Source: Candidatus Woesearchaeota archaeon
GTDB taxonomy: Archaea; Nanobdellota; Nanobdellia; Woesearchaeales; JACQNA01
Length of the DNA stretch: 10,702 bases
NCBI GenBank assembly: GCA_016203335.1
Contig: JACQNA010000036.1
Coordinates: 1 to 10,702 of the forward strand
Direction of reading: 5' to 3'
Part shown: in pieces, positions 1-5,946 of the stretch
Layout of the letters: each line of letters opens with the position of its first letter
How positions within the stretch are numbered: the stretch's first letter is position 1
Notes under the pieces: model-generated
What the model was told of the DNA's origin: nothing
Databases searched by the model: none
The model's input: only the letters and a program-made list of their open reading frames with translations
Program-made: the position numbers and the translations under genes

Positions 1-228
1 GAACACGCCCCGGGCGGTTCTTGACGGTTGGCTACGGCTCAACCACTTATCTCATATATGGTGTCCTGAGCACGCTCAAAATCGGCTGGGTGAGCGAAGC
101 GAACATGCCATCAGTCTATGACTGATGGTCCCCGCCGATTTTGACGTTAGTGATAGAAGGATCTAATATGCTTGCTGAGGAAATATTATCGCCGTTATTA
201 CAGCAGAATCTTCAGAATTTCTGGGTAT
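1..228. other. Non-coding leading segment with hairpins
   Basis: I see no convincing gene here. The segment holds three potential hairpins: a short GC-rich one at about 1-20 (ends GAAC/GTTC), one at 26-44 (GGTTG/CAACC, 9-base loop), and a long two-part one at 72-147, listed separately. None is followed by a run of T on either strand, so they do not look like ordinary archaeal terminators. A structured RNA that begins outside the window is possible. I do not recognise conserved cores of tRNA, RNase P RNA or SRP RNA. Confidence 0.4.
72..147. repeat. Long two-part inverted repeat (hairpin)
   Basis: Bases 76-90 pair with 130-144 at 14 of 15 positions. Three more pairs (72-74 with 145-147) follow across a single bulged C at 75. 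Inside is a perfect 8-bp stem, 108-115 with 121-128, around a 5-base loop. The two stems are separated on one side by a 17-base stretch (91-107) containing GAGCGAAGCG, and on the other by one base. This asymmetric shape is directly visible. Whether it is an RNA element, a palindromic end of a mobile element or a processing signal is not known. Confidence 0.6.
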
Positions 229-834
229 TTATTGTCGCAGAACAAGCGTATCGATTTGGGCGGTTACGCGACCTTCTGTAGATGAAGCTTGTTCTAAAAA
301 GACATAGAGATTGTTTCTCTGATAAGCAAGCAGCGTCTCTTGGACAATATACTCTTGACCTTCCAATCCATAAATAACACTGTTGTGGGATTCACTGTCT
401 TTTACTATACCAATGAGCTTACCACGATAGACTATTTCACCTAAAGCTTTTTTTAACCCCGGTACAAGAACTGACAAAAACCGTAACCCCACAAAATGCC
501 TTCCTGCGTATTGCTGCTGGAGGTCGCTAACCAGCGGTTCCAGCTCATAAGACCTGCTGAGCCCATGTATATGATGAAAAGCATCCATACGTAAGGGGGC
601 CACAATCTTTTCAATACCCGGTACTGATTGGAGAATACATACTGCGCTTGCATTATCAACCGCAACACGATCTTCAGCCTCCTGAAAAACTTCTTTTACT
701 CTTTGTAAAGTGCTTAGATACTGCTCTGCAGTAACATCCTGTGCTGGTTGCTGATCCGGATCTCTACCATACAGAACACCAATGCTTATCCCTAACCGCT
801 CAGCGATTTGTTCATCAAATATTGCAACACTCAT
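229..834 (-). CDS. Unrecognised protein, 201 residues
   Basis: I do not recognise the family. The ATG at 834 coincides with the transcription start predicted from a TATA box centred near 860, so the message is probably leaderless, which supports this start and strand. No membrane segment or signal peptide is evident. The N-terminal third is acidic and likely helical (residues about 36-60). There is a His-rich patch (H87, H88, H90), a single cysteine (C66), and a C-terminal third that alternates hydrophobic and polar residues as in beta strands (about 130-200). The neighbouring regulator gene lies 53 bases upstream on the same strand but each has its own promoter. Base composition is slightly more AT-rich than the metabolic genes further on. 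Function unknown. Confidence 0.7.
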   Translation of the reverse strand: MSVAIFDEQIAERLGISIGVLYGRDPDQQPAQDVTAEQYLSTLQRVKEVFQEAEDRVAVDNASAVCILQSVPGIEKIVAPLRMDAFHHIHGLSRSYELEPLVSDLQQQYAGRHFVGLRFLSVLVPGLKKALGEIVYRGKLIGIVKDSESHNSVIYGLEGQEYIVQETLLAYQRNNLYVFLEQASSTEGRVTAQIDTLVLRQ

Positions 835-854
835 TATTGGAAAGAATACAGCAT

Positions 855-865
855 CCTTTTAAAAC
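855..865 (-). promoter_or_regulatory. TATA box of the 229-834 gene
   Basis: Read on the minus strand this is GTTTTAAAAGG, centred about 26 bases before the ATG at 834. The spacing predicts transcription starting at or next to the start codon. Confidence 0.6.
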
Positions 866-886
866 TTTTCGCGTGTAGGACAGTTA

Positions 887-1435
887 TTACCGATACATCT
901 TCCTGACAATATCCGCCTTGCTGATCAGGCCTTCCATCCTGCCGTTCTCCGCAACGAGCACGATGGGGAAGAACTGGAGGAGATGGGAAACCACCTGCAC
1001 CGAGGTCGCGGGCGGCACGATGGGGGGAGCGTCCTGCATGAGATCCCTCACCTTTTTCTCATGCTTTCCCTGCACCAGGGCATCGAGCAGAATCGCTTCT
1101 GAGATCACTCCCTTCACGCTTCCCTTCTCCGCCACCGGCATCTGGGAAATCTCATATTTCTTCATCTTTTTGATGGCGTCGGGAATCGAGGCATCAGGGA
1201 TGATAGAAACCACCTTGTGCTGCATGAGCTCTGCTGCCTGGGTGTCATGCTTCCCCTGCAGCTCCTGCAGCGCGCGGAATATCTTTTGGGCATTGGTATA
1301 GGTCGGATCAATAGTCCCTGCCTCGATCTTGGCAATCAATGACTGGGAGACTTGGGCGCGGTAGGCGAGCTCTGCCTGGGTAATCCCCACCTGCTTCCGG
1401 ATCTGCCTGATGTCCGCCAATTCCACTGCAGCCAT
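887..1435 (-). CDS. XRE-type HTH and CBS-pair transcriptional regulator
   Basis: A 182-residue predicted DNA-binding regulator. Residues about 5-60 form a Cro/C1-type (XRE) helix-turn-helix, including GITQAELAYRAQVSQSLIAKIE. Residues about 70-120 and 127-181 form two CBS domains, which in this family usually bind adenosyl ligands such as AMP or SAM. The layout matches the archaeal group of HTH-CBS regulators (COG3620-like), usually of similar length. I start at the ATG at 1435 rather than the in-frame TTG at 1441 because a TATA box at 1456-1466 predicts initiation at the ATG. The gene is divergent from 1520-2257, and the two TATA boxes are about 30 bases apart, so autoregulation and control of the neighbour are plausible. 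Ligand and targets are inferred only by family. No missing motifs were seen. Confidence 0.88.
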   Translation of the reverse strand: MAAVELADIRQIRKQVGITQAELAYRAQVSQSLIAKIEAGTIDPTYTNAQKIFRALQELQGKHDTQAAELMQHKVVSIIPDASIPDAIKKMKKYEISQMPVAEKGSVKGVISEAILLDALVQGKHEKKVRDLMQDAPPIVPPATSVQVVSHLLQFFPIVLVAENGRMEGLISKADIVRKMYR

Positions 1436-1455
1436 ACGCAAGAATAAACTCTAGT

Positions 1456-1466
1456 GGTTTATATTA
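1456..1466 (-). promoter_or_regulatory. TATA box of the HTH-CBS regulator
   Basis: On the minus strand this reads TAATATAAACC, about 26 bases before the ATG at 1435, giving a leaderless transcript. It overlaps the divergent intergenic region shared with the gene at 1520. Confidence 0.65.
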
Positions 1467-1488
1467 CTTTCGGAATAGGGTGCGCAAG

Positions 1489-1497
1489 ATTTTAAAG
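1489..1497 (+). promoter_or_regulatory. TATA box of the 1520-2257 gene
   Basis: ATTTTAAAG is centred about 26-27 bases before the ATG at 1520, again predicting a leaderless message. This promoter is a main reason for assigning the gene to the plus strand rather than to the long overlapping frame on the minus strand. Confidence 0.6.
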
Positions 1498-1519
1498 CAC
1501 CAGCGCATTTTCCCCAGTC

Positions 1520-2257
1520 ATGGAAGCTATTGCAGTATTAGTGACGCCGCGCATCTGCTATCTGGGCGTGCTGCAGGGCAAAGTACATGCCCCCCTGCAG
1601 GATATTGGTGCGATTACTCACCAGCATTTCCAGTACCTTTCCCTGCAGGCTGGCGCAGGCTCTTCTGTACGCTCTGCACGCCTGGAGGATGTACTTTCCT
1701 TCCCTATTAAGGGAACAGAACGGAACCCGGATACCTATGCTGAATATCTCTTTTTTATTCAGGCAGGCGAGCAACTCTTTGTGAACCAAAATTACCTTCA
1801 TGGGCTCCGTAAGCGTTCTCTCCTCCGGAAGATTCGCAGATGCAGCAAGCTCAACGCTGCTGCCCTGGGAAGAGGGAAATCGTACTGGAGCAAGTTTCGC
1901 CACAATATCCACCCATTCATTTTTGATGATCGGGAGTTCAGGCGCAGGGAAATGATCACCAACCCCATCCGCATTGACGACCGGGCATCGCTGCGCGCGC
2001 TGGGAAGCGGACAGACGCTGATTTACGGCGGTGTCCCTGTTCATGAGGATGAGCATTATCTTGTGTTGGCGCGAGAGAGTGCCCAACTCCGGTGCTCCAA
2101 GATCAATGTGACTGCGGGAAAGCGTTATCCTGCGCGCGCACTTCTCCGGGCGCGGGCTCGCCGGCAGGAGATCCTGGCCGGCGGCTGCTATTTTGCTGAC
2201 CGGGATGAGCTTATCATCAGCTACCTGAAGCCCGGGCTGAAGGGGTACCACTACTGA
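1520..2257 (+). CDS. Unrecognised Arg-rich protein, 245 residues
   Basis: I do not recognise a family. The protein is strongly basic, with Arg clusters around residues 96-107, 140-144 and 205-215. It has scattered cysteines (C13, C108 and others) and no obvious membrane segment or signal peptide. The N-terminal part (MEAIAVLVTPRICYLGVL) looks like a beta-rich globular start and the C terminus ends in GYHY. A minus-strand frame of similar length (1538-2251) overlaps it. I prefer the plus strand because of the well-placed TATA box at 1489-1497 and more protein-like composition. The gene is divergent from the HTH-CBS regulator, which may control it. The basic surface could mean nucleic acid binding, but that is inference only. 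Confidence 0.62.
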   Translation: MEAIAVLVTPRICYLGVLQGKVHAPLQDIGAITHQHFQYLSLQAGAGSSVRSARLEDVLSFPIKGTERNPDTYAEYLFFIQAGEQLFVNQNYLHGLRKRSLLRKIRRCSKLNAAALGRGKSYWSKFRHNIHPFIFDDREFRRREMITNPIRIDDRASLRALGSGQTLIYGGVPVHEDEHYLVLARESAQLRCSKINVTAGKRYPARALLRARARRQEILAGGCYFADRDELIISYLKPGLKGYHY

Positions 2258-2290
2258 TTATTCTTTTCAGAATATTTCTGTCAGGAACGT

Positions 2291-2298
2291 TCTTAAAT
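2291..2298 (+). promoter_or_regulatory. TATA box of the 2321-2710 gene
   Basis: TCTTAAAT is centred about 26 bases before the ATG at 2321, predicting a leaderless start exactly at the chosen codon. Confidence 0.5.
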
Positions 2299-2320
2299 GG
2301 ATGATACGTAGCTGGTCGTT

Positions 2321-2710
2321 ATGGATCATCGAGAGGCGTACCGGCGCTTAAACCGCGGGGAGCGGATAGACATCGGGGATATTACTGAGGCGGACTGGAG
2401 GCAATTCGACCGGGAACAATTCTGGCGCATGGCTTTTCATAGCGATCTGCCACTCGGCTATTGCACCACCTCTGTTCTTGTTGATCATTTTCGCACACAA
2501 ATACGGCACGGAGCAGATTACCTTGCGCATGTCTTAGTGAAGGCAAACCAAGAGCGTACCGACCCTGAGCAGATTCGGCAGATAGACATCATCCGAGAGA
2601 CCTATGCCACGCTGCGCTCTTATCTCAGCAGGCCACGCGGCGTACACATTGATGCACCGTTGGACAGCGTCACTAGGCACGTCCCCTCACCTACTTTAGC
2701 CGCCTTTTAA
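2321..2710 (+). CDS. Small unrecognised protein, 129 residues
   Basis: Family not recognised. It is soluble-looking, with no membrane segment. Charged residues are dense in the first 40 positions, and two tryptophans (W26, W35) lie in a likely helical stretch rich in Asp, Arg and Gln. A central predicted helix spans about 50-75, followed by another at about 80-105. The tail is Pro/Ser/Thr-containing and probably flexible. It has its own leaderless-type promoter (2291-2298) and sits 63 bases after the Arg-rich gene. A separate TATA box before metK suggests it is monocistronic. Function cannot be assigned from the sequence. Confidence 0.6.
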   Translation: MDHREAYRRLNRGERIDIGDITEADWRQFDREQFWRMAFHSDLPLGYCTTSVLVDHFRTQIRHGADYLAHVLVKANQERTDPEQIRQIDIIRETYATLRSYLSRPRGVHIDAPLDSVTRHVPSPTLAAF

Positions 2711-2734
2711 TATCCATGACACAGCCCAACAATA

Positions 2735-2743
2735 CTTTAAAAG
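2735..2743 (+). promoter_or_regulatory. TATA box of the metK-pyrC operon
   Basis: CTTTAAAAG is centred near 2739, which predicts a start around 2765 and a leader of about 9 bases before the metK ATG at 2774. Confidence 0.55.
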
Positions 2744-2773
2744 AGCACTACTCTCCCCTATTGTAGTTTCCCT

Positions 2774-3931
2774 ATGCCAACCATCCATTATGTGACGAGC
2801 GAAAGCGTGACTGAGGGGCATCCGGACAAGATCTGCGACCAGATTGCAGACTCCATCCTGGATACGCTCTATGTGCAGGACCAGAATTCAAGGGTAGCGG
2901 TGGAGTGCCTGACCACTACTGGATTAGTGGTGGTTGCCGGTGAAATCACTACCCGGGGCTATGCGGATGTGCAGAGCATTGTGCGGAATACCTTACGTGA
3001 AATCGGCTATACTGATCCTGAGTTCGGCATTGACTCTGCGGATGCAGGGGTATTAGTCAGCATCCACGAGCAGAGCCAGGACATCAGCCTGGGAGTGACG
3101 GAAACCGGGCAGAAGGAGCAGGGTGCAGGAGACCAGGGCATGATGTACGGGTTTGCCTGCAACGAAACGCCCCAGCTCATGCCCCTTCCCATCATGCTGG
3201 CGCACCAGCTCACCAAAAAGCTTGCGGAGGCCAGGAAGCAGGGCATTATCCAGCACCTGGGGCCAGACGGCAAGTCTCAGGTGAGCGTCCAATATGAAGA
3301 GCAGGTGCCGAAGCGGCTTTCTGCAGTGGTGATTGCGCAGCAGCACAAGGATAATATCTCTGAAGCGCAGCTGAAGCAGGAGATCCTGGAGAAAGTCATC
3401 AAGCCGGTGTGCGGCAAATACATGGATAAGGATACCAAGGTGCACATTAATGCCACCGGGAAATTCGTTATCGGCGGGCCAGAGGGAGATTCCGGCGTTA
3501 CCGGAAGGAAAATCATTGTGGATACCTATGGCGGCGTCGGCAGGCATGGCGGCGGAGCGTTCTCCGGCAAGGACCCGAGCAAGGTAGACCGCTCCGGGGC
3601 ATATGCAGCACGCTATGTCGCAAAGAACATTGTCGCTGCCGGGCTGGCAAGCAGGTGCGAGGTGCAGCTCAGCTATGCCATCGGGGTTGCAGAGCCGACA
3701 TCAGTGAATGTGGACTGCTTTGGCACCAACACGGTTCCGGAGGAGAAGATCGTGGAATTGGTGAAAAAGCACTTCTCGCTCACTCCGAAGGGAATCATCA
3801 CTTCCCTGAGCCTGCGCAGGCCCATCTACAAGAAGACATCTGCCTACGGCCATTTCGGGAGGGATGACCCTGATTTTACCTGGGAGCGGACAGACAAGGC
3901 GGAGCTGCTGAGGAGAGAGAGCGGGCTGTAA
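2774..3931 (+). CDS. metK: S-adenosylmethionine synthetase, bacterial type
   Basis: Methionine adenosyltransferase joins methionine and ATP to make SAM, releasing phosphate and diphosphate, in the cytosol. The 385 residues match the usual length of the bacterial/eukaryotic family. Visible signatures are the ATP-binding GHPDK at 15-19, GAGDQG at 117-122, the Gly-rich phosphate loop region GGGAFSGKDPSKVDRS at 259-274, and a C terminus ending in the typical AYGHFGR and TDKAELLR segments. Most archaea use a different, highly diverged archaeal MAT family, so this version points to ancient or recent transfer from bacteria. The next gene, pyrC, starts 3 bases after the stop, so the two are probably co-transcribed. 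All key motifs are intact and the enzyme should be active. Confidence 0.97.
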   Translation: MPTIHYVTSESVTEGHPDKICDQIADSILDTLYVQDQNSRVAVECLTTTGLVVVAGEITTRGYADVQSIVRNTLREIGYTDPEFGIDSADAGVLVSIHEQSQDISLGVTETGQKEQGAGDQGMMYGFACNETPQLMPLPIMLAHQLTKKLAEARKQGIIQHLGPDGKSQVSVQYEEQVPKRLSAVVIAQQHKDNISEAQLKQEILEKVIKPVCGKYMDKDTKVHINATGKFVIGGPEGDSGVTGRKIIVDTYGGVGRHGGGAFSGKDPSKVDRSGAYAARYVAKNIVAAGLASRCEVQLSYAIGVAEPTSVNVDCFGTNTVPEEKIVELVKKHFSLTPKGIITSLSLRRPIYKKTSAYGHFGRDDPDFTWERTDKAELLRRESGL

Positions 3932-3934
3932 GCC

Positions 3935-4990
3935 ATGTACATTGACGCGCATGTCCATCTCCGGGATTTCGGCCAACGGCACAAGGAAACCATTGCCCAC
4001 GGGCTGGAAGTGGCGGCGGACTCCGGGCTGGACGCTGTTCTTGACATGCCGAACACCGATCCGCCGATCACTACGCAGGATGTTGTCGTTGAGCGGCTCG
4101 CCCTAGCACGGCAAGCGGCTGTTCCCTGCGTATTCTACGGCATGTATGTTGGCCTGACCGCTGACCGGGAGCAGATCCGCCGTGCGGCAGGCATCACCCG
4201 GGAATTTCCCCAGGTCATCGGCATGAAGCTGTATGCCGGCCATTCTGTGGGCAATCTCGGCGTTACCGGAGAAGAAGATCAGCAGGCGCTCTATGAGACA
4301 TTGGCTCAGGAGGGCTATACCGGCGTGCTCGCGGTCCACTGCGAAAAAGAATCAGTGATGGAACACCACCTCTGGAACTTCCGCCAGCCGATAACACATT
4401 GCCATGCTCGACCAGAACGGGCAGAGATTGTTTCTGTCTATGACCAGCTCAGGTTTTCACGGGAAGCGGGATTCCCAGGAAAGCTGCATATCGCGCATAT
4501 CTCCTCGCCAGAAGCTGTAGCGCTTGTTGCGGAGGCAAAGCAGTCTGGCCAGGATGTCTCCTGCGGCATCTGCCCGCATCACTTCATCTACGACTGGAGC
4601 ATGATGTATGGCGAGCAGGGAATCCTCTGGAAGATGAATCCGCCGCTGCGAGAGCCGCAATCACGGGAGCGCATCTTTCACTATCTTCGGGAGGGAAAAA
4701 TAGACTGGATAGAGACTGACCATGCCCCTCATTCATTGGACGAAAAGACACGACAACCCTATTTATCCGGCATTCCCGGCATTGCCTGGTGGCCGCTGTT
4801 TGCAGCATTCCTTCAGCAGCAGGATTTTTCCGATCAGGCCATTGAGCGGATTACCTTTTCCAACATCGCGGAGCGGTTCGGCATCGGTATCAAGAAAACA
4901 CTGAGGAAGACCAAAGACCGGAGAAGCGATTATCCTTTTGACCCCTACCATCCCCTTGCGGATGAGCTGGGCTGGACTAGCCATCAATAA
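3935..4990 (+). CDS. pyrC: Dihydroorotase
   Basis: Dihydroorotase catalyses the reversible cyclisation of N-carbamoyl-aspartate to dihydroorotate, the third step of pyrimidine synthesis. The 351-residue amidohydrolase has the metal ligands DAHVH at 4-8, DMPNTDPP at 37-44 with the substrate-binding Asn40, Lys98 in MKLYAG (the residue expected to be carbamylated), His135 in VHCEKE, His185/His188 in LHIAHIS, and the catalytic Asp262 in ETDHAPH. No truncation is seen. It starts 3 bases after metK without a clear Shine-Dalgarno sequence, so translation is probably coupled. The last codons and stop overlap a 16-base sequence repeated at 5951-5966. Related amidohydrolases such as allantoinase share motifs, but the motif set fits dihydroorotase best. 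Confidence 0.95.
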   Translation: MYIDAHVHLRDFGQRHKETIAHGLEVAADSGLDAVLDMPNTDPPITTQDVVVERLALARQAAVPCVFYGMYVGLTADREQIRRAAGITREFPQVIGMKLYAGHSVGNLGVTGEEDQQALYETLAQEGYTGVLAVHCEKESVMEHHLWNFRQPITHCHARPERAEIVSVYDQLRFSREAGFPGKLHIAHISSPEAVALVAEAKQSGQDVSCGICPHHFIYDWSMMYGEQGILWKMNPPLREPQSRERIFHYLREGKIDWIETDHAPHSLDEKTRQPYLSGIPGIAWWPLFAAFLQQQDFSDQAIERITFSNIAERFGIGIKKTLRKTKDRRSDYPFDPYHPLADELGWTSHQ

Positions 4991-4996
4991 ACCTCA
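4981..4996 (+). repeat. Left copy of 16-base direct repeat
   Basis: CCATCAATAAACCTCA matches CCATCAATAAACATCA at 5951-5966 in 15 of 16 positions. This copy covers the last two codons and the stop of pyrC. Between the two copies lies the AT-rich toxin-antitoxin island, so they look like possible integration or recombination sites. Confidence 0.55.
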
Positions 4997-5073
4997 CCAC
5001 CAATATGCGATTGCTGTTAAACTCTTTTACCCTATGCAGTGGGAGAAAATTTCGTCCGAAAAGTAAATTTGAA

Positions 5074-5129
5074 GCCCTCGTTTCTATAAGCTGAGCGAAG
5101 CGGTACTTAAATAACGAGCATCAAAGGGC
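5074..5129. repeat. Imperfect hairpin upstream of toxin-antitoxin module
   Basis: CTCGTT (5077-5082) pairs with AACGAG (5113-5118), and GCC (5074-5076) with GGC (5127-5129) across a bulge. The loop contains GAGCGAAGCG, the same ten bases found in the hairpin near the window start. The rest of the spacer 4991-5150 shows no supported gene. Confidence 0.35.
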
Positions 5130-5153
5130 AGTTTTCCGTCAAAAGTCGAAAGT

Positions 5154-5187
5154 TTTATATATTAGTTATTATATATAGTTATATAAT
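5154..5187 (+). promoter_or_regulatory. Promoter and repeat-containing operator of the toxin-antitoxin operon
   Basis: A TATA-like stretch (5154-5163) lies about 26-28 bases before the ATG at 5188. Two near-identical tandem copies, ATATATTAGTTAT (5157-5169) and ATATATAGTTAT (5171-5182), fill the space up to the start codon. Tandem sites in this position would suit binding by the antitoxin as its own repressor, which is common in such modules but is only inferred here. Confidence 0.5.
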
Positions 5188-5454
5188 ATGGCAGAAACGA
5201 CAATATTGCATAGTCCAACATTGGAATCCGTGATTATGGTAGAAAAAACTATTCAGGAATATAGCCAAGAATGCGGTAAATACCAGCTTTGGAAAAAATT
5301 GCCTAAAAAGATGATGTACCAAACATTCCAAGTAATTTTGGATTATCTAGAAAATTCTGGAAAGATAATCGTTGATAAGGATGGCTGCGTTATATGGACA
5401 TACAATCCAGAAAGAATAAGAAAGCTGATTTCTGAAGGGGTTAAGTTACGATGA
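5188..5454 (+). CDS. Probable antitoxin, small winged-helix-like protein
   Basis: An 88-residue protein with a basic central region (about 32-60, including LWKKLPKKMM) and a short hairpin (KIIVDKDGCVIWTYNPE, 59-75) that together resemble a winged helix. The opening HSPTLESVIMVEKTIQ pattern is, from memory, typical of a family of archaeal antitoxins that precede RelE-like toxins. Its last codons overlap the toxin gene by 4 bases (ATGA), the usual arrangement giving coupled translation. It probably neutralises the toxin and represses the operon through the tandem sites just upstream. The gene is clearly richer in A and T than the flanking metabolic genes, which suggests acquisition by transfer. 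The start is supported by the TATA spacing. The assignment rests on layout and pattern rather than a diagnostic motif. Confidence 0.75.
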   Translation: MAETTILHSPTLESVIMVEKTIQEYSQECGKYQLWKKLPKKMMYQTFQVILDYLENSGKIIVDKDGCVIWTYNPERIRKLISEGVKLR

Positions 5455-5789
5455 ATAACAAACCTATTTATGTTACTTTTGGTGAAAAAAAGATTGAAGA
5501 TGAGTTTGAAATCCTGAAAGATGGCAAGTTTGAAGACAAACAGCTGTATGATTTTATTGATAGGGCAATAAAAGACTTGAAATCAAATTCTACCTGCGGA
5601 ACAAAAGTTCCTAAGAGATTATGGCCGAAAGAATACATAAAGAAATTCGGAATAACAAACTTGTGGAAATATGACATGCCAAATGCTTGGAGATTGATTT
5701 ACACAATACAAACCAATGAAGTTATGATTTTGAATGTTATTCTTGAATGGTTTGACCATAAGGAGTATGAAAGAAGGTTTAAGTATTAA
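5451..5789 (+). CDS. RelE/ParE-like toxin
   Basis: A 112-residue protein resembling archaeal RelE/ParE-superfamily toxins, many of which cut mRNA on the ribosome. It has a helical N-terminal half (about 12-45), then C49-G50, KVPKRLWPKEY (52-62), a conserved-looking core NLWKYDMPNAWRLIYTI (70-86), and a C-terminal strand plus tail with EWFDHKEYERRF (99-110). The basic and aromatic residues in the core and tail are candidates for RNA contact or catalysis. It overlaps the preceding antitoxin by 4 bases. Composition is AT-rich like its partner. The target (ribosome-bound mRNA or another) cannot be told from sequence, and ParE-like action on gyrase is the main alternative. Confidence 0.8.
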   Translation: MNNKPIYVTFGEKKIEDEFEILKDGKFEDKQLYDFIDRAIKDLKSNSTCGTKVPKRLWPKEYIKKFGITNLWKYDMPNAWRLIYTIQTNEVMILNVILEWFDHKEYERRFKY

Positions 5790-5838
5790 AACTTCCATCT
5801 GGGAGAATTTAGCCATTTGAATAGCTGCGTGTTTCAAT

Positions 5839-5922
5839 CTACTTATATTTGATAATTTCTGTTTCTACCTCTACGTCCTCGCCTAGAGCCGTATCAAGAT
5901 TTGTTACAAAATCTTTAGGACT
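5839..5922 (-). pseudogene. Coding remnant, C-terminal fragment
   Basis: The minus strand reads 27 codons that look protein-like, beginning SPKDFVTNLDTALGED and ending EIIKYK before a TAG stop. The frame is closed immediately upstream by TGA, and there is no start codon in it. A neighbouring frame just upstream reads KLNKFEVLK, so a frameshifted or eroded gene is possible. The fragment's Asp/Glu-rich end resembles tails of small antitoxin or HTH proteins, but this is a weak impression. It lies inside the AT-rich island, in keeping with decay of horizontally acquired DNA. Confidence 0.35.
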
Positions 5923-5946
5923 TCAAATTTATTGAGCTTACACCCT

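Noticed and set aside
1..228. Possible tRNA, SRP RNA or RNase P RNA in the leading segment
   Set aside because: None of the conserved sequence cores (tRNA T-loop, SRP helix 8, RNase P core) could be found.
168..281. Plus-strand frame of 37 codons starting MLAEEILSPLL
   Set aside because: It overlaps the 3' end of the opposite gene by 53 bases, has no clear promoter, and is short enough to occur by chance.
1538..2251. Long minus-strand open frame of 237 codons opposite the Arg-rich gene
   Set aside because: It has no well-placed TATA box and lower protein-like quality. The plus-strand frame has a promoter spaced exactly for its ATG.
5004..5093. Plus-strand frame of 29 codons after pyrC
   Set aside because: It is short, has no promoter or ribosome binding site, and has no recognisable similarity.
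4977..5121. Minus-strand open stretch of about 46 codons ending in FIDG
   Set aside because: It has no start codon and sits in a hairpin-containing spacer. Only its end, shared with DUF655, is meaningful and is reported as a direct repeat.
5831..5839. GTTTCAATC resembling the start of many archaeal CRISPR repeats
   Set aside because: It occurs only once, with no spaced copies, so there is no array.
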